In this document: positions 9,710 to 17,312 of the stretch, piece after piece
Position numbering within the stretch: position 1 is the stretch's first letter
Layout of the letters: each line of letters starts with the position of its first letter
Origin: PMG-095 sp049324695
GTDB taxonomy: Bacteria > Myxococcota_A > Polyangia > Polyangiales > Polyangiaceae
Assembly (NCBI GenBank): GCA_049324695.1
Contig: JBMOMJ010000048.1
Location: 483,968-547,967 of the forward strand
Length of the DNA: 64,000 nucleotides
Reading direction: 5' to 3'
Position numbers and translations under genes: made by a program
The notes under the pieces: model-generated
Told to the model about the DNA's origin: nothing
The model's database searches: none
Seen by the model: only the letters and a program-made list of their open reading frames with translations

Positions 9710-10806
9710 TGTCGAGGGCACGCTTCACGCCGTGGGCAGCGCTCCTGCTGGCGCCTTTGGGTGCAGGGGCTTGCAGCACCGACTTCGAAGCGCAGTCAAA
9801 GGTTTTGGGACTGCGCGCGCTCGCGCTCCGCTCCGAGCCCGCTTCGGGAACCCCTGGAGCCAATGTGAAGGTTCGCCTCCTGGCCGCAGACGGTGGGACC
9901 AAACCCAATGCGCCCTCGCGCAGGCTCGAAATCGTTTGGATCGGCGGCTGTCACAACCCACCGACCCGCCAATTCTATGCCTGCTATCCCCTCCTCAGCT
10001 TGGTAGCGAGCGCGTCCGAATCCAAGCTGTTGAGCACACCGCCGTCCCGCTTTCCTGCCGGCATCTTCAAAACCGCAGCATTCACGCTAGATGATCCCGG
10101 CGCGTCAGATTTCGATTTTACGCTGCCGTTCGACATCCTGACGGCCGCGCCGCGCGCCAGTGCGGACCCCATTCACTTCGGCGTGTCGTACGCGTTTTTC
10201 GCGCTCTGCGCTGGAGAGCTGCGCACGAATCCAACGCTCACCGACCGCCCTCCCTTCGAATGCATCGATCCGAACACTTCGGAGAAGCTGGGCTACCGCG
10301 ACTTCATCACAGGCTTCTCCACTTTGTACACATACGAGGGAGTCGAAAATCACAGCCCCACAATCAACGGCGTGAGCTTCAAGGGCCTAGACCTCAGCGC
10401 TCTCGGCGCATGCACGTCGGACGCTGACTGCAAGGCCAGCGTAGATGCCGCCGGCGATCTCGATGCTACCTGCGGCCCCGCGCTTACCTGCATCCCGCGC
10501 GTGCGAGCTTGCAAGAAGGGCGACTGCCCAACATATCTGATCGAACCTCACGTCGAGCGTGACAGTGCAGAGGCGCTTCCAGAAGGGGGAAGTGAGGTCG
10601 TGTGGGCGAACTTTTATGCAACGTCGGGTAGCTTCGACGTGGACACGCAGCTCATCAGTGATCGCAACGTCGGCTGGCTCGGCGATCGCGGCGCCTATTT
10701 CAAACCGACGAACCAGCCCGGCGAACTAGTGAGCCTCTGGCTAACGCTGAATGATCAGCGCGGCGGCGCCACCTGGCGAAGCTTTCAGGTGCGCGTGGGT
10801 GACTGA
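9709..10806 (+). CDS. Secreted lipoprotein of unknown function in receptor operon
   Basis: A 365-residue product starting at an ATG that overlaps the receptor's stop codon by one base, so the two are almost certainly co-translated. The N-terminus MSRARFTPWAALLLAPLG is followed by AGAC, a plausible though imperfect lipobox, predicting a lipid-anchored cell-envelope protein. The body holds several cysteine pairs (CTSDADCKA, CGPALTC, CKKGDC) suited to a disulfide-bonded periplasmic fold. I do not recognise the family. A longer in-frame reading upstream at 9379 is only the receptor gene read in another frame. Coupling to the receptor suggests an accessory of that system, but no substrate can be read from the sequence. 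Confidence 0.85.
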   Translation: MSRARFTPWAALLLAPLGAGACSTDFEAQSKVLGLRALALRSEPASGTPGANVKVRLLAADGGTKPNAPSRRLEIVWIGGCHNPPTRQFYACYPLLSLVASASESKLLSTPPSRFPAGIFKTAAFTLDDPGASDFDFTLPFDILTAAPRASADPIHFGVSYAFFALCAGELRTNPTLTDRPPFECIDPNTSEKLGYRDFITGFSTLYTYEGVENHSPTINGVSFKGLDLSALGACTSDADCKASVDAAGDLDATCGPALTCIPRVRACKKGDCPTYLIEPHVERDSAEALPEGGSEVVWANFYATSGSFDVDTQLISDRNVGWLGDRGAYFKPTNQPGELVSLWLTLNDQRGGATWRSFQVRVGD

Positions 10807-10840
10807 GCGGACATCGGCGAATTGGAGAAAGGACGACAGC

Positions 10841-11110
10841 ATGAAACTCGGCAATCTGTTCGCACGCAAAGCCTGCCCCATCCCGCCTCCGGGAAAGCGC
10901 AAGCGCCCAATGACCATTCGGCATTGGGGTCCGCTCGTCGGTTTCGTCGTCCCGACGGTCGTGATCGGCTATGGAGTGGTGATCCCTCGAAGCTGCATTC
11001 ACGGCATCAATGAGTTGTCGATCGGGTTTGGCACCACCGTGCTCGGCGCTTGCATCACCTACCTCATGGGCGTTCGCGTCGCTCTGCAAACTGATACGGA
11101 GCAGCCATGA
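10841..11110 (+). CDS. Small inner-membrane protein in receptor operon
   Basis: An 89-residue product with a basic, proline-rich N-terminus (KACPIPPPGKRKRP) followed by two hydrophobic segments at about residues 28-48 (GPLVGFVVPTVVIGYGVV) and 58-78 (IGFGTTVLGACITYLMGV). AAAGGA lies 8 bases before the ATG at 10841. Its stop overlaps the ATG of the methyltransferase gene (ATGA). No family is recognised. Its operon position suggests a membrane accessory of the receptor or of product export. The call as a real gene rests on the ribosome site, the overlap and the two clean membrane spans. Confidence 0.75.
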   Translation: MKLGNLFARKACPIPPPGKRKRPMTIRHWGPLVGFVVPTVVIGYGVVIPRSCIHGINELSIGFGTTVLGACITYLMGVRVALQTDTEQP

Positions 11111-11733
11111 AACGGCCGGAATTTCTCGCGCGTCAGGCGCGCAAACCGAGCGGCGCTCTCGGTTGGCTGATTGGCACGATCATGTCTCGCGAGACGACGG
11201 ATCTGAACGTCGCGACGCTCGAGGCACTCGACCTGAAGCCCACCGACAGCGTTCTCGAGATCGGCTTCGGCCATGGTCGCGCCATCGAGCGGGCCGCCAA
11301 GCAACTAGCCAACGGGAAGATCACCGGCATCGACTTTTCCGAAACCATGGTGCACATGGCGACGCGACGCTGCCGCAAATTCATCGAGCAGGGCCGAGTA
11401 AAAATCGATCTCGGAGACAGTGCTCGCCTTCCCTATCCAGATTCCGCCTTCGACAAGGTTTACTCGGTTCACACCATCTACTTTTGGCCCAAGCCAGCCG
11501 AGCAGCTGAAGGAGATCCACCGCGTCTTGCGTCCGGGTGGGCGGCTCGTGCTCGGCGTGCGCAAGAAGTCGCTCGAGGCTGGTACAGGCAGCTTCCCCGA
11601 AAGCATCTATACGTTCTACGACACCCAGCAGATATCCCAGCTCCTGGCGTCGAGCGGCTTCAACAACGTGGAAGCCATGGATGCGCCCGGTGGAGATGGT
11701 CACTTCGCCCTGATCCTTGCCGGGCGGCCGTGA
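11107..11733 (+). CDS. Class I SAM-dependent methyltransferase
   Basis: A 208-residue protein with the full class I methyltransferase core: motif I VLEIGFGHG at about residue 50, the acidic loop ITGIDFSETM near 73, LPYPDSAFDKVYSVHTIYFW as motif IV, and VLRPGGRLVLG near 140. The resemblance is to UbiE/COQ5-type small-molecule methyltransferases, so a C-, O- or S-methylation of a metabolite is likely. The ATG overlaps the stop of the upstream membrane gene by four bases, and its own TGA overlaps the GTG of the cysteine desulfurase. This coupling ties it to the biosynthetic cluster and suggests tailoring or detoxification of the product; the substrate is not readable. Confidence 0.9.
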   Translation: MKRPEFLARQARKPSGALGWLIGTIMSRETTDLNVATLEALDLKPTDSVLEIGFGHGRAIERAAKQLANGKITGIDFSETMVHMATRRCRKFIEQGRVKIDLGDSARLPYPDSAFDKVYSVHTIYFWPKPAEQLKEIHRVLRPGGRLVLGVRKKSLEAGTGSFPESIYTFYDTQQISQLLASSGFNNVEAMDAPGGDGHFALILAGRP

Positions 11734-12869
11734 ACACTCCGCCGATCTACCTCGACTACAACGCGACGACCCCGATTCTTCCCGAGGTCGTCGATGCGAT
11801 GTTGCCCTTTCTGCGAGAACAGTTTGGCAATCCATCGAGCACGCATAGCTACGGCGCTCGAGCACGCTCCGCTGTCGAAACGGCACGAAATCAGGTGGCC
11901 GAACTTCTTGGCTGCGATGCAGATGAGGTCGTCTTCACGTCGGGCGGCACGGAAGCAAACAATCTGGCCATTCGCGGCGTTCTCGAGGATAGCGAGCCTG
12001 GCGCGAGCATCGTAACCAGCACCATCGAACACCCGGCGGTTGCGCGCCCCTGCGCGTGGCTGGAACGACATGATCATCCAGTCCGGCGCGTGGGTGTCGA
12101 TGAAAGCGGTCGACTGGATCTCGCCGCCGCCATCCGTGCGATCGACGAGGCCACGGTCCTCGTGACGGTCATGCACTCGAACAACGAAACGGGCGTACTC
12201 CAACCGATTCGAGAACTCAGCGAATACGCCCGCCGTCGAGGCACGCTGCTTCATACCGATGCCGCGCAATCCGTGGGCAAGGTTCCTGTTCGGGTTAGCG
12301 AGCTGGGCGTCGACTTGTTGTCCGTCGCTGGGCACAAGCTCTACGCCCCCAAGGGGGTTGGAGCCCTGTACGTTCGAGGCGGCATTCGACTCTCGCCGTT
12401 CATGCTCGGAGCCGGACACGAACGCGGACTGCGTCCTGGCACTGAGAATGTCGCGTCGCTCGTTGGCCTGGGCGAAGCTTGCGCGCGCGCGCACCAAGAT
12501 CTGGAGAGCATCGCTGACCGCACGATGCGCTTGCGTGATCTCCTGTGGGAAAGGCTGGTCGCTGGCGTGCCCGGCCTACAACTCAACGGCCACGCGCGTC
12601 TTCGTCTGCCCAACACGCTGAACGTTCGCTTTCCGCATGCCTCTGGAAATGCGGTCTTGCGCGGAGCGCCCGAGGTGATGGCATCAACTGGCTCTGCCTG
12701 CCATGGCACTCACGAGCAGCCATCGGACGTCGTCCTAGCCATGGGCGTCGCTCCAGACGCGGCGATGGGTTCTGTTCGGCTAACGCTTGGAAGACAAACC
12801 ACCGAGAACGAGATCGAACGCGCCGCCAGCGCACTCATTCGCTCTTGGCAGGAGCTTCAAGGAGCGTAG
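11730..12869 (+). CDS. Cysteine desulfurase (class V PLP aminotransferase fold)
   Basis: A 379-residue protein matching the NifS/IscS family over its full usual length. It opens with IYLDYNATTPILPEV, has the cofactor-region motif SGGTEANNLAIRG, HTDAAQSVGK, the PLP lysine in SVAGHKLYAPKG, and the persulfide cysteine in STGSACHG. The family takes sulfur from cysteine to form alanine and an enzyme persulfide, feeding Fe-S clusters, thio-modifications or sulfur-containing metabolites. The GTG start overlaps the methyltransferase stop (GTGA). No scaffold (IscU/SufE type) or thiolation partner sits next to it, unlike housekeeping isc or suf operons, so a role in adding sulfur to the cluster's product is a reasonable inference. 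Confidence 0.93.
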   Translation: MNTPPIYLDYNATTPILPEVVDAMLPFLREQFGNPSSTHSYGARARSAVETARNQVAELLGCDADEVVFTSGGTEANNLAIRGVLEDSEPGASIVTSTIEHPAVARPCAWLERHDHPVRRVGVDESGRLDLAAAIRAIDEATVLVTVMHSNNETGVLQPIRELSEYARRRGTLLHTDAAQSVGKVPVRVSELGVDLLSVAGHKLYAPKGVGALYVRGGIRLSPFMLGAGHERGLRPGTENVASLVGLGEACARAHQDLESIADRTMRLRDLLWERLVAGVPGLQLNGHARLRLPNTLNVRFPHASGNAVLRGAPEVMASTGSACHGTHEQPSDVVLAMGVAPDAAMGSVRLTLGRQTTENEIERAASALIRSWQELQGA

Positions 12870-12895
12870 AGCCGGTCGCTACGATGCAGTTCGAC

Positions 12896-13681
12896 CTAAA
12901 ACCCAAGCGCTGTGTTTCGCGCTCGATGGGACGGCGTCACCTGGTCCATCCCGAGATCCTCGGCAATTCGTGCGGCGATTTCCGCAGCGTGCTCACGAAT
13001 GAAGAAATGTCCGCCGCTGAAACGCGACACTGAGAGAGGCTGCAACGTCTCGAGCTGCCAAGCCTGAACTTGCTCCTCCGTCACGTCGTCTTCCAGGCCA
13101 ACCATGACGTGGATCGGAACATCGAGCGGCCTCGAACGCCCCTGAGGAGCGCTTTCGAGTGCTTGTAGATCGGCGCGCAAAATGCGCTCGAACATCGCCA
13201 TGAGCTCGGCATTCTGAAGCACTGCCGGCGGCGTCCCTCCGTACTTTGCGAGCCGCGCGTGGAACGATGCGGAGGACAGCTGATGGAGCGGCGTGTCCAC
13301 CACTACGGACGCCGGAGCACGCCGACCTGACACGAAAATCTGCCTGGGCATCGGGCGGCCGAGTTCGAAAACACGCTGTGCGAGCTCGCGAGCGACGGCG
13401 GCACCGAAACTATGGCCATACAGAGCATACGGCTCATCCAAAAGCGAATCCACGCGCCGGAGCGCATCGTCTACCACTGCCGCCATATCGCGCAGCAAGG
13501 ACTCCCGCATGCGCAGCCCATGCCCTGGCAACTCATACGTCGACAGCTTTACAGACGTTGGTAGCGCGCGCTGGAGCTCTTGGTAACAGCGCGAATTGCC
13601 CCCTGCGAAGGGAAACGCGAGTAGTTGAATTGTGGCGGTGCCAAGCGAATGCTTGGGCCCTTCCACGAACTGGCCGTTCAC
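12896..13681 (-). CDS. Type II (editing) thioesterase of PKS/NRPS cluster
   Basis: A 261-residue alpha/beta hydrolase of the external thioesterase family. It begins with QLLAFPFAGGNSRCY and carries the nucleophile elbow GHSFGAAVA, the acid in GLEDDVT and the catalytic histidine in SGGHFFI. Such enzymes clear misprimed or stalled acyl groups from carrier-protein arms of PKS and NRPS assembly lines. It converges on the cysteine desulfurase, with 26 bases between the stops, and lies about 6 kb from the PKS start, so it probably marks the right border of the cluster. A palindrome-bearing AT-rich patch lies about 115 bases upstream of its ATG. Confidence 0.92.
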   Translation of the reverse strand: MNGQFVEGPKHSLGTATIQLLAFPFAGGNSRCYQELQRALPTSVKLSTYELPGHGLRMRESLLRDMAAVVDDALRRVDSLLDEPYALYGHSFGAAVARELAQRVFELGRPMPRQIFVSGRRAPASVVVDTPLHQLSSASFHARLAKYGGTPPAVLQNAELMAMFERILRADLQALESAPQGRSRPLDVPIHVMVGLEDDVTEEQVQAWQLETLQPLSVSRFSGGHFFIREHAAEIAARIAEDLGMDQVTPSHRARNTALGF

Positions 13682-13784
13682 TAGCTTCTCCTTCCTCGAT
13701 GCATGTAGGCAGATCCGATTCGTCGCGGCCTTACAGCATTCGCCTCATTTTCGAGACTGATGCGCGCAGAGATCATCGACTGGC

Positions 13785-13830
13785 GCAAACCCGTATTCAA
13801 GTATATTTTTGAATAATTAAGAACAACCGG
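13785..13830. promoter_or_regulatory. AT-rich patch with inverted repeat upstream of thioesterase
   Basis: In very GC-rich surroundings this short patch is strikingly AT-rich. It contains the inverted repeat TATTCAA (13794-13800) and TTGAATA (13809-13815) separated by 8 bases, a typical size for a dimeric repressor or activator site. It lies 113 bases before the thioesterase ATG. The operator role is inference. Confidence 0.35.
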
Positions 13831-14673
13831 CCATTCCCATCGCCATTCCCCCGATCAGATCGCGGTCACATTGGGTTAGGCTTATGATACGAACTTGCGA
13901 TGGCCGGGACATTCACCGCCGATGACCGGCACAACGAAGCATGATCTTCAAGCCGTAATATTATTTCGAGACGGGCTGTGCCGCGTACCTGTTTGGCTGC
14001 GGGAGCTTGGGGACCTGCGCCGTAGCGGACGCGCACGAGCACGATATCGACGCCTACATTTCTTTCGCGGCTGCGAAGAGATCTATCCCGCGCATTTCGC
14101 AGGATCGGCGTGCGGCGTCGGCCTGAGTGGCAAGCCCTCCAGCTCGATTGGCTTCGAAAAGCGCTGGAACGCCATGCTGAACCTTTCTCGAGAAGCGTTC
14201 GTCGAAGCGTTGAACGAGCCGCAGGCAAAACCAGGCTCAGGGCGAGTTCGACGACGCGCGCGCCGTCCTCGTTCACGTCGAGGCACACCGTGCTGACGCG
14301 TTGGCCGAGGTCGCTGAGGGCGCTCATCACTCCACCTCGAATTCGAACGCGCGGCGCGCGCTGGACTCGTTGAGCTGTTCGGCGATGATCAACGCCGTGC
14401 AGATTCCACGCGACCAAATCCTGACGGGTGTTCCGGCCATGGAGCTGCGCAGGTTGATGCGGACGTCGAATTGGTGCGAGGCACGCGTTCCGCTGATCAG
14501 TAAAGAGCTCGGCGTCACCAAAGATCCTCCGCGCGATGGCGACGATGCGCGTTCCGGATACTGGCGCGATTGAAACCGGCTCTCGAGTCACGCCGCGCAC
14601 CGGGCTCGAGGGGCGACGCCAGGAGTTTTTCCGTCAGCGCCGCCGACGGCCCGCGAAGCGAGCGAGCTCCCGA
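13831..14673. other. Gene-poor decay zone
   Basis: No convincing intact gene is present. Open frames on both strands (for example 13895-14296 plus, 13866-14600 minus) have arginine-rich, low-information translations. The only recognisable piece is the 87-base PEGA-gene fragment annotated separately. Confidence 0.5.
14232..14318 (-). pseudogene. Fragment of the TPR/PEGA gene with internal deletion
   Basis: The bases match two separate stretches of the gene at 19122-20096. About 21 bases equal 19499-19519 exactly, and about 67 bases equal 19658-19724 with one mismatch (A for G). The intervening 138 bases are missing, joined at a short cgacg-like microhomology. Because 138 is a multiple of three, the reading is in frame: LSDLGQRVSTV runs into NEDGARVV and then ELALSL. 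This is a recent partial duplication of a neighbouring gene, not a gene of its own. Confidence 0.75.
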
Positions 14674-15192
14674 TTACGCCGAGTCGCGCTCGACGAGCAG
14701 AAACGCAAATGACCTCGGCAAGAGAAGCTGAGTCGCGCCGCCGTTTGCCATGTACTCGCGGGCTTGCGACCACGTGTCCTTCGCCGGGCTCGCGATCGAC
14801 TCCAACGCCGGCGCAGGTGCGCGCACGTTGAACGCGACGAACCGGCGGTCGGTGGGGTTCACGCCGAGGCTCTACACCGCGCGCCCGGGACGCGAGAAGA
14901 ACAACTTGAACTGCGACTCTGCAGGACCCCGGTAGCCGATGATGCGTTCACCGGGCAGCAGCGTCACGCGAGCTACGGGCCTGCTCAAGTCCATGCAACG
15001 CAGAAAGCCGAGGGCACTGGCCGGCGAAAGCGACGCGCAGCGCTCGGAACCCATGCTCCTTGTACGCTGTTGCAAAAGCGGAGCTCGATCGGCGATCGGC
15101 CCAATCCAGCCTTCGATACGACGATCGCACGCCGCGCGAGTTTCGGTACGCTCGGGCGGGGCATCATTGTTGGAGATGAGGCGCATCGGCAT
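14674..15192 (-). pseudogene. Broken polymorphic-toxin-type C-terminal domain (type 46-like)
   Basis: Two minus-strand frames in the same phase (15192 down to 14872, then onward to 14674) are separated only by a TAG at 14872-14874. Read through, the translation gives ERIIGYRGPAESQFKLFFSR, then SLGVNPTDR, ESIASPAKDTW, and ANGGATQLLLP. From memory this order of motifs (tyrosine-rich start, LGxNP, SxAxPxxDTW, GGxTQ) is that of the polymorphic toxin type 46 family, usually the last domain of secreted toxins. No delivery domain or obvious immunity gene adjoins it, so it is most likely a stranded toxin tip. The family name needs an HMM search. Confidence 0.4.
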
Positions 15193-15413
15193 CGGGAGGC
15201 TCGGCGCGTGAGAGCATCACGTACACCTCGAGGGTTACATCCGAGACCGACCAATCCTCCCGCGGTGCAGTCCGGCCCGCCCGAAGTATTGCCAGCTTTA
15301 ACATTTACAGCGACGCCCTCGGTCAGAGTCTGTAATGCCGTCTCTCAGTTGCATTGAGTCTTTGCATCTGCGCTCGGCGCGGTACGCTATGGGCCGGCGA
15401 AGGAAAGGCTTGA

Positions 15414-17285
15414 ATGAAAGGTTATCTTGCGAAACCTGGTGGGCCGAGGACTGCATCGGAACCCGCGCACGCTTCATTCTCCCCCCTGCGTTTTCGGCGT
15501 GGCGCTGCGTTTGCGGCCACGGCGCTTACCTGCGCATTGGGTTGCTCGGCGACGATCACAGAAGATCGCGACGGCGGCGCGGGCGCGTCCAACGTCGCAT
15601 CGGGTGGCTCTGGTGCTGCGTCGTCGGGCGCCCCGGGTACAGTCGGCCGCGGCGGTAGCGGTACCGGTACCGGTAGCGGCGGTAGCGGTAGTGGTGTCGG
15701 TGGCAATGGGACCACTGCAAACGGCGGGAGCTCGTCGGCCTCTGGCGGCATGATGAACGTGCCGCCCCCTCCCGTCGGCGGCGAGCTTGCGAACTGCGCC
15801 ACTCCCGGCCCGCAGCTCATCCGTCGTTTGAATAAGGAGCAGTTCCGCAACACGCTGGTTGCGGCGTTCAACAACGACCAAGGCGTCCCGCAAACGGACG
15901 TGATCGCCAATCCCTACGATCTGCACTTCCACGTCGATGCCGACTCCCAAGTCGTGCGCGACTTGGATGCTGGTCTGCTCATGGACTACGCGGACGAGGT
16001 CGCCGAGTGGGCGGTGACCAACAACAAGCTCGGCTCGTTCGCATCCTGCACGACCGTGGACGACAACTGTGGAAAGCAGTTCATCAACGCGGCTGCCCTC
16101 AAGCTCGCGCGTGAGCCGTTGCCCGACGCTCGCATGACGGAGTACCTCAGGTACTTCAAGGGCGAGGCCACTTTCAAGGACGCTGCCACCTTCGTGTTGA
16201 GCGCGATGATCCAGTCGCCGTACCTGCTGTATCGGCGCGAGATCGGCGCGTCCGATTCCGGGGCCTTCAAGCTCTCGCAGTACGAGATCGCTAGCGAGCT
16301 CGCGTATTTCCTCACGGACTCGCCGCCCGACTCGCAGCTCCTCGACGCAGCCAAGAACAATCAGCTCACGACTCAGCAGAACATCGATTCGCAAGCGGCG
16401 CGCCTCCTTCAGACGCCGGCCGCGAAAGCGACCATGCGCCGCTTCGTCGAAGGTTGGCTCGAGATCGAGAAGTTGCGGGTCAAGACCAAGGAAACCAAGG
16501 TCTTCGATCTCACGACTGACATGCGCGAAGCCATGATCGCAGAGACCACGGACACGTTCATCGACGCTTTCAACAATGGTAGCGACGTCGCGAAGCTATT
16601 CACGACGCAAGACACGTTCGTGAATCAAAATCTCGCTCAGTTCTACGGACTGAGTGGCGGCTCCAGCTCGACGAAGGTGTCGCTCGCCGGGACGAAGCGT
16701 GCCACCGGTTTGCTTGGCAACGCAGCGTTCCTCACCGCCCACGCCCAGCCGGAGAATTCGTCTCCGACGCAGCGAGGTATCGTGGTGCGGAGCAGGTTGC
16801 TGTGCCAGGCGATCCCGCCTGTGCCGGCGGGTCTGAACACGGCGCTGGCGGCACCCGGCGCAACCAAGACGAACCGCGAGCGCTACGCGATGCACTCTGC
16901 CAACGAGCCCTGCGCGACCTGCCATAAGGTCCTCGACCCAGCGGGGCTCGTCTTCGAGAACTACGACGGCTTCGGGCGTTATCGCGACAACGAGAACGGT
17001 GTCAGCATCGACGCAAGCGGCGGGCTCGTGGCCATCCCGGAGGGCGACGTCACGCTGAACGGGGTCCAGTCACTGAACGACTACCTTTCGAAGAGCGACA
17101 CCGTGCGCGCGTGCCTCGTGCGCTACTGGTCCTACTACGCGCATGGTCGCGACAACTGGACCGACAAGAAATGCAACGATGACTCCGTGCGCCGAGAAGC
17201 AGCTTCCAATGGCTACACGTTGAAGAGCGTGCTCATGGGCATCTTGCATGCCCCGAGCTTCACCCGCCGCGTCCGAGCACAGTAA
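15414..17285 (+). CDS. DUF1592/DUF1588/DUF1585-type secreted lipoprotein with CxxCH site (pair 1)
   Basis: A 623-residue protein beginning at an ATG behind AAGGAAAGG. A signal sequence ends at the lipobox ALGCS near residue 44, followed by about 70 residues of Gly/Ser tether. The body has the landmarks of the DUF1592 group: IRRLNKEQFRNTL (DUF1587-like), SPYLLYRREIG, a long helical region, GLLGNAAFLTAHAQPENSSP, then CATCHKVLDPAGLVFENYDG and a DUF1585-like end. CATCH is a classical c-type heme-binding pattern. Function is unknown in the family, which is always found with a DUF1552 partner in planctomycetes and myxobacteria. The partner starts 27 bases downstream. Confidence 0.9.
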   Translation: MKGYLAKPGGPRTASEPAHASFSPLRFRRGAAFAATALTCALGCSATITEDRDGGAGASNVASGGSGAASSGAPGTVGRGGSGTGTGSGGSGSGVGGNGTTANGGSSSASGGMMNVPPPPVGGELANCATPGPQLIRRLNKEQFRNTLVAAFNNDQGVPQTDVIANPYDLHFHVDADSQVVRDLDAGLLMDYADEVAEWAVTNNKLGSFASCTTVDDNCGKQFINAAALKLAREPLPDARMTEYLRYFKGEATFKDAATFVLSAMIQSPYLLYRREIGASDSGAFKLSQYEIASELAYFLTDSPPDSQLLDAAKNNQLTTQQNIDSQAARLLQTPAAKATMRRFVEGWLEIEKLRVKTKETKVFDLTTDMREAMIAETTDTFIDAFNNGSDVAKLFTTQDTFVNQNLAQFYGLSGGSSSTKVSLAGTKRATGLLGNAAFLTAHAQPENSSPTQRGIVVRSRLLCQAIPPVPAGLNTALAAPGATKTNRERYAMHSANEPCATCHKVLDPAGLVFENYDGFGRYRDNENGVSIDASGGLVAIPEGDVTLNGVQSLNDYLSKSDTVRACLVRYWSYYAHGRDNWTDKKCNDDSVRREAASNGYTLKSVLMGILHAPSFTRRVRAQ

Positions 17286-17312
17286 GTCGAGAACAGGGAG
17301 CAACTCCGCAAA

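Noticed and set aside
13866..14600. A 244-codon minus-strand frame in the decay zone
   Set aside because: Only the short PEGA-derived stretch is recognisable; the rest is arginine-rich with no domain or ribosome site.
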